Shown: piece after piece, positions 1 to 5,363 of the stretch
Layout of the letters: each line of letters opens with the position of its first letter
Position numbering within the stretch: position 1 is the first letter of the stretch
Notes under the pieces: model-generated
Told to the model about the DNA's origin: nothing
What the model saw: only the letters and a program-made list of their open reading frames with translations
Database searches by the model: none
Program-made: the position numbers and the translations under genes
Source of the DNA: Actinomycetota bacterium
Lineage (GTDB): Bacteria > Actinomycetota > UBA4738 > HRBIN12
Assembly: GCA_005883885.1 (NCBI GenBank)
Contig: VAYF01000026.1
Coordinates: 1-6,435, forward strand
Direction of reading: 5' to 3'
Length of the DNA stretch: 6,435 bases

Positions 1-2293
1 TCGTCCGCTCGGGCCATTGTTCGACGAGCCGGTCGAACAGCTGCATGCAGAGCTGGATGTTGGGCCACGCGATCGCCGATCGGGGATCCGGGTCGTTCGG
101 CAGGAAGCTCGACGCCACCTGGAGGACGGCGGTCGGCGGCTCGCGTGGCGGCTCGGGCGCCGACCAGAGCGGGAACGCCCGCTGGTAGACGTCGTTCGCC
201 TCGCGGAACCGCAGCGACATGTGCAGCGCGAGCGCGAGCTTGAACAGCACCAGCGCCATCTCCCGGTTCGCGCCTCGGCGCTCCAGGATCGGCAACAGCT
301 CGCGGTAGTAGCCGATGGCCTCATCCAGCGCGTACTCCTGGCGCGCGCGGTCCCCCGCGCGCGCCAGGTACGCGACGGCCTTGTCCTCGTCCTCGGCGGC
401 GAGCCAGTGATGGGCGAGGAGCCCGGCGACCTCGTCCTCGCGACCGGCGTACCGCTCTTCCAGCCACGCCGCGGCGCGCCGGTGCAGAGCCCCGCGCCGC
501 TCCGCCACGAGCGTCCGGTAGGCCGCCTCCTGGATCAGCACGTGCTTGAACCGGTACTCGGGCTCGGGCCACCGACGTCCCTCCCGGATCAGGTCGAGGC
601 GCTGGAGCTCCATGAGGGCCGGCCCGATGTCGCCGCCGCCCGCCACGGCCGCGAGGTGCTGGAGGCCGAACGACCGGCCCAGCACGGCGGCGGCCAAGAG
701 CGCGTCGCGTGCGTCCGGGCCGAGCCGGTCGATCCGCGCCACGATCACCTTCTCGACCGTCGGCGGGACCTCGACGTCGACCTCGTGGTCGAACCGCCAG
801 CCGTCTCGATCGTGGACGAGTGCCCCCGCGTCCACCAGCGACCGGACGATCTCTTCGAGGAAGAACGGGTTGCCCTCGGCAGGCTCGAGGATCCGACGCT
901 CCATAGCCGGCGCCAGCTCGATACCGCCGATCAGGGATCGAAGGAGCTCGCGGCCGCCGTCGCCCGAGAGCGCTTCCAGCCCGAGCTCCCGCGTTCGGTG
1001 CGACACCTCGCGGGCCGCGACCTCCTTCAGCCGCCACGCCGCGTGATCCCGCTCGGGCCGCAACGTGAGCACCAGCAGGAGCGCCGAGACCTCGGTATCG
1101 GCGAGCAGGTTCTCCAGGAGCTGCAGCGACGTCGCATCGGCCCAATGCAGATCCTCGAAGGCGGCGACGATCGGCCCCTGCTCGGCGAGCCGCGCGAAGA
1201 GCGCGCGGATCACCTCGAACGTCCGGTACTGCGCCGCTTCGGGCGAGAGCTCGGCGAGCCGGGCGTGTGCCTCGGGTTCCAGGGTCAGCCCGAGCATCGC
1301 CCCGAGGTACGGGTAGTACTCGATCGCGCGCTCTCCGAACAGCCGCCCGATCTGCCTGCGGAGCGTGACACGAACGCGGAGCTCGGGCTCGTCGGCGAGG
1401 ACGCCGAGCCACGTCCGGAGCAGATCACGGAAGGGCCAGTAAGGCATCGCCTCGCCGTACGAGACGCAGCGACCCTCGAGCCAGACCGGCGTCCCGCGGG
1501 CCGCGTCCATCGACTCGAAGCGGGCCCGCAGCTCGGCCAGGAGGCGACTCTTACCGATCCCGGGCTCGCCGGTCACGACCAGGACGCCGCCGATCCCTGC
1601 GGCGACGTTCCCCAGCACCTCGGCGCCGTGCGCGAGCTCAGCTCCGCGCTCGATCAGATCCGCTTGCACCCCCTCGAGCCCGCGAGGAACGACGGACACG
1701 CGCCCGGCGCCGACGACGGCGAAGGCGGTGACGGGCTCGGTCTTCCCCTCCAGTTCGAGCGTCTGCGCCTCGTTCCAGCCGAAGAGCGGCTCGACCAGAC
1801 GGTGCGTTGCCTCGCCGACGAGCACCGTTCCCGGCGATGCCACCCCTTGCAGCCGCGCCGCCACGTTGACCGCGTCGCCCAGGGCGGCGTATTCCACCCG
1901 GCCGCCGGCCCCGATATCGCCGACCACCACCAGACCCGTGGAGACCCCGACGCGGACGCCGAACCCGGACACGTCCCAGCCGCGCTCGACCTCGCGCGCG
2001 TATCCCTCGATCTCATCGCGTACGCGGACCGCCGCGCGGACGGCGCGCTCCGGGTCGTCCTCGTGGGCGGTGGGCGCGCCGAAAAGCGCGAGCACGCCGT
2101 CGCCGGCCAGGTCCTTGATCGTCCCGCCGAACGACTCGACGGCCGCGATGATCCGCGCGATCGCCTCGCCGACGATCAGCTTCAGCTCCTCGGGGTCGAG
2201 CCGCTCGGCGAGCGCGGTGGAACCGACCAGATCGGCGAACACCGCCGTCACGACGCGCCGTTCGTCGCGCGTCGACCCGCCCGACCCGATCAT
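1..2293 (-). CDS. Class III nucleotide cyclase / STAND-type ATPase multidomain signalling protein (3' end outside window)
   Basis: This gene runs off the left edge; 764 residues are visible without a stop. Residues about 13-190 form a class III cyclase domain: metal-binding Asp21 in FADLVGST, Lys60 and Asp65 in IKDLAGDGV, and the catalytic Asn143/Arg147 in GDAVNVAARL. The usual purine-selecting Asp/Thr position, after Tyr135, is Ala136, so ATP versus GTP use is unclear. A P-loop follows (GEPGIGKS, Lys248), then a Walker B-like EDLHWAD (380-386) and NPFFLEE (from 475), typical of regulatory STAND/AAA ATPases. Helical, TPR-like sequence covers about 630-710. Residues 721-764 resemble the start of a family 5 solute-binding protein domain. 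The ATG at 2293 has GGAGG nine bases upstream; an in-frame ATG at 2302 abuts that motif and is less likely. No signal peptide or membrane segment is seen, so the protein is probably cytoplasmic. It is probably co-transcribed with the glycohydrolase gene. Signal and output are unknown. Confidence 0.9.
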   Translation of the reverse strand, partial: MIGSGGSTRDERRVVTAVFADLVGSTALAERLDPEELKLIVGEAIARIIAAVESFGGTIKDLAGDGVLALFGAPTAHEDDPERAVRAAVRVRDEIEGYAREVERGWDVSGFGVRVGVSTGLVVVGDIGAGGRVEYAALGDAVNVAARLQGVASPGTVLVGEATHRLVEPLFGWNEAQTLELEGKTEPVTAFAVVGAGRVSVVPRGLEGVQADLIERGAELAHGAEVLGNVAAGIGGVLVVTGEPGIGKSRLLAELRARFESMDAARGTPVWLEGRCVSYGEAMPYWPFRDLLRTWLGVLADEPELRVRVTLRRQIGRLFGERAIEYYPYLGAMLGLTLEPEAHARLAELSPEAAQYRTFEVIRALFARLAEQGPIVAAFEDLHWADATSLQLLENLLADTEVSALLLVLTLRPERDHAAWRLKEVAAREVSHRTRELGLEALSGDGGRELLRSLIGGIELAPAMERRILEPAEGNPFFLEEIVRSLVDAGALVHDRDGWRFDHEVDVEVPPTVEKVIVARIDRLGPDARDALLAAAVLGRSFGLQHLAAVAGGGDIGPALMELQRLDLIREGRRWPEPEYRFKHVLIQEAAYRTLVAERRGALHRRAAAWLEERYAGREDEVAGLLAHHWLAAEDEDKAVAYLARAGDRARQEYALDEAIGYYRELLPILERRGANREMALVLFKLALALHMSLRFREANDVYQRAFPLWSAPEPPREPPTAVLQVASSFLPNDPDPRSAIAWPNIQLCMQLFDRLVEQWPERT

Positions 2294-2312
2294 GGCCAGC
2301 ATCCTCCCATCC

Positions 2313-3158
2313 TCAGACGACGAGGGATGCGAGAGCGCGGGCTTCGGCGTCGATCGCCTCGCCGTCGGCGAGGCGATCGAACCACGCGGGCGGGATCGCG
2401 TTGCGGCCGTGACGGGCGCCCAGCAGGGCGCCCGTCACGGCCGCGTTCGTATCGGCGTCCCCACCGAGCCCGACGACGTGCCTGAGTCCCTCCTCGAACG
2501 CTCGTCCCTCGCCGACGACCTGCAGCGCGATCCCGGCGGTGAACAGCACGAAACCGCTGTCGGGTCCGTCGATCGGCCGCGATCTCCCGGCCTCGTCCAC
2601 CAGGTGCTCGAGCTCCTCGGCCCCCTCCCGCCCGGCGACGGCGCCGACGGCCGCCCGCACGGCGCCGGCCGGCTCTTCGTCGCGGACGAGCGCCGCGACG
2701 GCCAACGTCACGGCCAGGCACGCCGTCGCGCATCGCCCGTCCCAGTGCGTCAGTGCCGAGAGGGCCGGCGCCTCCACGAAGAGCCGCTCGGGGTCGCGCG
2801 CCCGCGCGACCCCGAGCGGCGAGCAGTACATCACGGAGCCGTTGCCCGCGGAGACCTCCGGACCCCGGCGCTCGAACACGGCGCGGGCCGCCTCCGGCGT
2901 CCCGCGCCTCGCCTCCTCGAGCGCGAGCCGCGTCTGCGCTCCCACGTCGGAGGGCCCGGTCGCGAGCCACGCCACGTGGCGCGACAGCACGTCGCTCAGG
3001 ACGAGCGCGCCGTCATCCGCGATCAGCGACCGCCAGAGGTTCCGGGCCATCGCGGTGGCCTCCGTCCCGGCGCCCAGCGCGTCGCCGATCGCGGCGCCGA
3101 CGACCGCTCCCGCAGCCCGTTCCCTGATGCCATCGTCCACGCGCCGAAGGATACGCAT
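2313..3158 (-). CDS. ADP-ribosylglycohydrolase family protein (DraG/ARH-like)
   Basis: A 281-residue protein of the family that removes ADP-ribose from proteins or small molecules using two Mg ions. Visible signatures in order are GAAIGDALG (21-29), GNGSVMYCSPLG (105-116), THWDGR (137-142) and the metal-binding GGDADT (232-237). The N-terminal metal motif, usually TDDT, appears as ADDG (47-50). The two Asp remain but both Thr are lost, and the stretch between GDALG and this motif is shorter than usual. It may therefore be a variant or weakened hydrolase. The ATG at 3158 has no clear ribosome binding site; GTG at codon 7 is an alternative. Its stop lies 19 bases before the cyclase start, and the cyclase ribosome binding site directly follows it, which suggests an operon with coupled translation. 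The substrate cannot be told from the sequence. Confidence 0.88.
   Translation of the reverse strand: MRILRRVDDGIRERAAGAVVGAAIGDALGAGTEATAMARNLWRSLIADDGALVLSDVLSRHVAWLATGPSDVGAQTRLALEEARRGTPEAARAVFERRGPEVSAGNGSVMYCSPLGVARARDPERLFVEAPALSALTHWDGRCATACLAVTLAVAALVRDEEPAGAVRAAVGAVAGREGAEELEHLVDEAGRSRPIDGPDSGFVLFTAGIALQVVGEGRAFEEGLRHVVGLGGDADTNAAVTGALLGARHGRNAIPPAWFDRLADGEAIDAEARALASLVV
2350..2380. repeat. Perfect 14-bp inverted repeat with 3-base loop, inside the glycohydrolase gene
   Basis: TCGATCGCCTCGCC at 2350-2363 is matched exactly by its reverse complement at 2367-2380, with GTC between. It lies in the last part of the glycohydrolase coding sequence, encoding about residues 260-269. In RNA it would form a compact GC-rich hairpin about 55 bases before the cyclase start codon. 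There is no T-tract, so it is not a classic terminator. Confidence 0.8.
2403..2444. repeat. Perfect 19-bp inverted repeat with 4-base loop, inside the glycohydrolase gene
   Basis: The arms 2403-2421 and 2426-2444 are exact reverse complements (GCGGCCGTGACGGGCGCCC and its partner), separated by AGCA. The repeat encodes the conserved stretch just after the GGDADT metal motif (AAVTGALLGARHGR). Family conservation and high GC account for part of it, but 19 of 19 pairs is long for coding sequence. It lies about 110-150 bases before the cyclase start. Confidence 0.85.
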
Positions 3159-3204
3159 CTGCCCAGGTCACAGCGTTGGATCCTCTGGTAGCCTGGCCAG
3201 TCGC
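3159..3204. promoter_or_regulatory. Divergent intergenic region between the glycohydrolase gene and rpsD, with a candidate rpsD -10
   Basis: Only 46 bases separate the two divergent start codons. On the plus strand TAGCCT at 3189-3194 fits the actinobacterial TANNNT -10 pattern. It would start transcription near 3201, only a few bases before the rpsD ATG at 3205. No Shine-Dalgarno sequence is seen before that ATG, so the message would be leaderless or nearly so. No convincing -35 was found, and no clear promoter could be assigned to the minus-strand gene. Confidence 0.35.
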
Positions 3205-3807
3205 ATGGACAAGAACGGCCCCAAACACAAGATGTGTCGGCGCGTCGGCGCGCCCCTCTGCGGGCGTCCCAACTGCCCGTCCAACAAGCGACCCTATCCC
3301 CCGGGACAGCACGGCCGCGGCCGCAAGCGCATCTCGGAGTACCAGACACGGCTGCTCGAGAAGCAGAAGCTCCGCCACATCTACGGCGTCAACGAGAAGC
3401 AGATGCGCCGCTATTACGAACGCGCCAACCAGAGCAGGGCGGTGACCGGCGAGGAGATGATCCGTCAGCTGGAGACGCGCCTGGACACGGTCTGCCTTCG
3501 GCTGGGTCTCGCGCTCACGACCAGCCAGGCCCGCCAACTGGTCTCCCACGGCCACGTCGCGATCGACGGCCGTCGTAACGACGTCCCGAGCGCGCAGGTC
3601 AAGCCGGGACAGACGATCACGTTGTCGCCGAAGGCGCGGAACTTCATCTTCGTCCGCGAGGCCCTCGAGGTGACCCCGGAACCGCCCGTGTACCTCTACC
3701 GCAACAAGGAAGAGGTCTCGGGGGTGCTCTCGCGGCACCCGGAGCGTGACGAGATCCCGCTCCCCGTGACCCTCGACGAGCGCCTCATCGTCGAGTTCTA
3801 CTCCTAG
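3205..3807 (+). CDS. rpsD: 30S ribosomal protein S4
   Basis: A 200-residue protein of normal S4 length. S4 binds 16S rRNA early in assembly of the small ribosomal subunit and nucleates the 5' domain. Family signatures are KRPYPPGQHG (28-37), EKQKLRHIYGVNEKQ, then the S4 RNA-binding domain with LDTVCLRLGLA, ARQLVSHGHV and KPGQTI, ending in LIVEFYS. The N-terminus carries a candidate zinc knuckle of the form His8-x2-Cys11 and Cys19-x4-Cys24; the first ligand of the usual four-Cys version is His here. The start at 3205 gives the normal family N-terminus; the reading frame stays open far upstream, but that is antisense to the glycohydrolase gene. No other ribosomal gene is adjacent, so rpsD is outside the alpha operon here, as in some actinobacteria. 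Confidence 0.97.
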   Translation: MDKNGPKHKMCRRVGAPLCGRPNCPSNKRPYPPGQHGRGRKRISEYQTRLLEKQKLRHIYGVNEKQMRRYYERANQSRAVTGEEMIRQLETRLDTVCLRLGLALTTSQARQLVSHGHVAIDGRRNDVPSAQVKPGQTITLSPKARNFIFVREALEVTPEPPVYLYRNKEEVSGVLSRHPERDEIPLPVTLDERLIVEFYS

Positions 3808-3810
3808 GAG

Positions 3811-3833
3811 GCCACCTCCTCGCCCGAGGTGGC
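3811..3833 (+). terminator. Terminator-like hairpin after rpsD
   Basis: GCCACCTC (3811-3818) pairs perfectly with GAGGTGGC (3826-3833) across a 7-base loop, starting three bases after the rpsD stop. No T-tract follows, as is common in high-GC actinobacteria, so termination at this site is inferred. The palindrome at 3841-3879 could act with it as a tandem structure. Confidence 0.5.
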
Positions 3834-3840
3834 ACAGCCC

Positions 3841-3879
3841 TGTTCCAGATATCGGAACCCGGTTCCACTATCTGGAACA
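3841..3879. promoter_or_regulatory. 39-bp palindrome made of two tandem GTTCC-N7-GGAAC sites (candidate operator)
   Basis: TGTTCCAGATA (3841-3851) is repeated as its exact reverse complement at 3869-3879. Between them GGAACC and GGTTCC flank a central C at 3860, so only two opposed base pairs fail to match across 39 bases. Read another way, it is two directly repeated dyads, GTTCC-N7-GGAAC, at 3842-3858 and 3862-3878, exactly 20 bases apart. A further GGAAC at 3894-3898 keeps the same 20-base register. This is the layout of a cooperative repressor-binding region, and the obvious candidate binder is the Xre protein encoded just downstream. An RNA hairpin terminating rpsD is the alternative. 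Confidence 0.65.
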
Positions 3880-3905
3880 ACCCGAGGAGGTCCGGAACCA
3901 GAGCG

Positions 3906-3935
3906 TCGACCGGTCGATACCTTCTTTGTTATCAT
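3906..3935 (+). promoter_or_regulatory. Candidate promoter of the Xre-nucleotidyltransferase operon, with a 12-bp palindrome over the -35
   Basis: TATCAT at 3930-3935 is a good -10. TCGACC at 3906-3911 matches four of six -35 positions at an 18-base spacing. TCGACCGGTCGA (3906-3917) is a perfect 12-bp palindrome covering that -35, a suitable place for a repressor. A start 6-7 bases after the -10 falls on or next to the A of the ATG at 3942, and no Shine-Dalgarno sequence lies between, so the message is predicted to be leaderless. The stretch is more AT-rich than its surroundings. Confidence 0.55.
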
Positions 3936-3941
3936 CCCTTC

Positions 3942-4256
3942 ATGAACGCAGCGAGGATCCTTCGGGACGCGCGCCGGCGCGCCGGGCTCACGCAGCGGAC
4001 GCTCGCCTCGCGGACCGGGATCCCGCAACCCGCGATCGCACGGATCGAACGCGGCACGGTGGTCCCGCGGGTTGACACCCTCGACCGGCTACTCGCGGGA
4101 TGTGGAGAGCAGCTCGGCACCGAACGGCGGCCGGGCCTGGGGATCGATCGCACCGCGATCCGCGCCCTGCTGAGACTGACCCCGGCACAACGGCTCCGAC
4201 TCGCGACCCGTGAGGGCAGGAACCTCGAACGCCTCGAGCAGGCCGCCTCATCTTGA
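3942..4256 (+). CDS. Xre-family helix-turn-helix protein, probable antitoxin/autorepressor
   Basis: A 104-residue protein with a Cro/C1-type HTH at about residues 4-52: ARILRDARRRAGLTQRTLA, then recognition-helix region IPQPAIARIERG and the closing PRVDTLDRLLAGCG. The C-terminal tail (about 67-100, with IDRTAIRALLRLTP followed by a charged helix ending RNLERL) is a likely dimer or partner-binding part. The gene overlaps the following nucleotidyltransferase gene by four bases (TTGA). The small DNA-binding protein placed first, the coupled enzyme placed second and the dyad-rich upstream region together suggest an antitoxin that represses its own operon. Family membership is seen directly; the antitoxin role is inferred. 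A plain regulator of the enzyme gene remains possible. Confidence 0.87.
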   Translation: MNAARILRDARRRAGLTQRTLASRTGIPQPAIARIERGTVVPRVDTLDRLLAGCGEQLGTERRPGLGIDRTAIRALLRLTPAQRLRLATREGRNLERLEQAASS

Positions 4257-4750
4257 CCTCAGCCCCGTTCGATCCGCTCCGTGCGCTCCGGACCCTCCAA
4301 CGACACGACGTGAGGTTCGTCGTGATCGGCGGCCTCGGGGCGCGGCTGTACGGGTCGCCTTCCGTCACGAACGACACCGACGTGTGTTATCAGCGCTCTC
4401 CGGAGAACCTCGAACGGCTCGCGGCGGCACTCCGACAGTTGCACGCCGAGCTTCGCGGAGCGGATCGCGACGCACCCTTCCAACTCGACGCCACGACTCT
4501 GGCGGCGGGCGATCACTTCACCTTCGTGACGGATGCGGGCAACCTCGACATCCTCGGGACGCCTGCAGGTGTCGGGGGGTTCGACGCGCTGGAACGCGAA
4601 GCGAAGGTGTTCCGGTTCGACGGTCTCACGGTGCCGGTGGCGTCGATCGACGACCTCATCTCGATGAAGCGAGCCGCCGGCCGGCCGAAGGACCTGATCG
4701 AGGTCGAGGTGCTGGGTGCCCTCCGCGACGAGATCGCGCGAAGACCCTAA
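4253..4750 (+). CDS. Pol-beta-fold nucleotidyltransferase, probable toxin of an Xre-NTase pair (DUF6036/AbiEii-like)
   Basis: A 165-residue protein with the signature of minimal nucleotidyltransferases: VVIGGLGARLYGS (23-35), then the metal-binding Asp41-x-Asp43 in TNDTDV, and a likely third acidic residue, Asp99, in GNLDILG. The C-terminal motif MKRAAGRPKDLIEVEVL (138-154) is characteristic of the AbiEii/DUF6036-like group. Such enzymes transfer a nucleotide to RNA or protein; known toxins of related families (for example MenT of mycobacteria) modify tRNA acceptor ends. Translation starts at TTG 4253 inside the stop region of the Xre gene, giving a 4-base overlap and probable coupling; no ATG or GTG gives the complete fold. 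All catalytic positions look intact. Substrate and toxicity are inferred. It could instead be an antibiotic-modifying or housekeeping transferase. Confidence 0.82.
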   Translation: MTSAPFDPLRALRTLQRHDVRFVVIGGLGARLYGSPSVTNDTDVCYQRSPENLERLAAALRQLHAELRGADRDAPFQLDATTLAAGDHFTFVTDAGNLDILGTPAGVGGFDALEREAKVFRFDGLTVPVASIDDLISMKRAAGRPKDLIEVEVLGALRDEIARRP

Positions 4751-5358
4751 ACCTCCGGCGGTCGGAGCGCCGCTCGGACGAGCTCCACCACCTCGGTCTC
4801 GCGTCGCTTCAACGAGGAGCGCGCGTCGTCCGCGCCGACGAACGACGACAGGACGCTCGCCTCGGTGAGCGACCCGATCACCGCCGTGTAGAGAGTGAAC
4901 AGCAGGAGCCCCGGATCCTGCTTGCGGATCAACCCGGCATCCATCCCCGCCTGGAGGAACTCGGTCGCGCTCACCCGCAGCGGTTCGAGGAACCCGCCGA
5001 ACCGCTCGAACGCGGTCGGCCCCAGCCTCCCCGCCTCGCGGATGAACATCGGGAACTCGGGCCACTCCTCGGCCAGCGAGTAGACCGCGTGGATCACGTG
5101 CTCCGCGCGCTCCCCGGGCGTGGCGGGCCCCTCCAGGGCGGACGCGATCTCCTCCGCGACGCGCTGCCCCGCCGCGGCGAGGCAGGCCTCAAGGAGGTCG
5201 TCCTTCGTCGGGAAGTAGTAGAGCAAGGTCTGTTTGCGCACCCCGACGGCCTGCGCGATCCGTTCCAACGACGCGCCGTTGTACCCGTCGCGGCCGAACT
5301 GGCGGATCGACTCCTCGACGATCGTGGTCCGGCGGCGTTCCCCGCCCGTCCTCGGCAC
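4747..5358 (-). CDS. TetR/AcrR-family transcriptional regulator
   Basis: A 203-residue protein, a usual TetR length. The N-terminal HTH is clear: IVEESIRQFGRDGYNGASL then IAQAVGVRKQTLLYYFPTKDDLL (13-56). The rest is an all-helical ligand and dimer domain with no recognisable ligand signature. The GTG at 5358 was chosen because GGGAG lies eight bases upstream and it starts five bases past the acyltransferase stop. The frame is open much further upstream, but that is the shadow of the acyltransferase gene. It probably controls its own operon, perhaps in response to a lipid or acyl-CoA given the neighbour; that ligand is a guess. Its stop codon overlaps that of the convergent nucleotidyltransferase gene. 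Confidence 0.93.
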   Translation of the reverse strand: MPRTGGERRRTTIVEESIRQFGRDGYNGASLERIAQAVGVRKQTLLYYFPTKDDLLEACLAAAGQRVAEEIASALEGPATPGERAEHVIHAVYSLAEEWPEFPMFIREAGRLGPTAFERFGGFLEPLRVSATEFLQAGMDAGLIRKQDPGLLLFTLYTAVIGSLTEASVLSSFVGADDARSSLKRRETEVVELVRAALRPPEV

Positions 5359-5363
5359 GCGCC

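Noticed and set aside
17..2485. An open plus-strand frame of 822 codons opposite the cyclase gene
   Set aside because: It is codon-aligned antisense to a clear cyclase-ATPase gene; the product is rich in Arg, Asp and Pro with no domain, as expected from high-GC antisense frames.
2539..3204. An extended N-terminus for rpsD in the same open frame
   Set aside because: The extra 222 codons are antisense to the glycohydrolase gene and have no S4 counterpart; the start at 3205 gives normal S4 length.
3841..3901. A short CRISPR-like or phage-attachment repeat
   Set aside because: The 20-bp period comes from short dyads without unique spacers of normal length, and no cas, integrase or tRNA sequence is near.
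3967..3983. GC palindrome near the start of the Xre gene as a second operator
   Set aside because: It consists only of alternating GC in Arg/Ala codons, common in this base composition, and has no relation to the upstream dyads.
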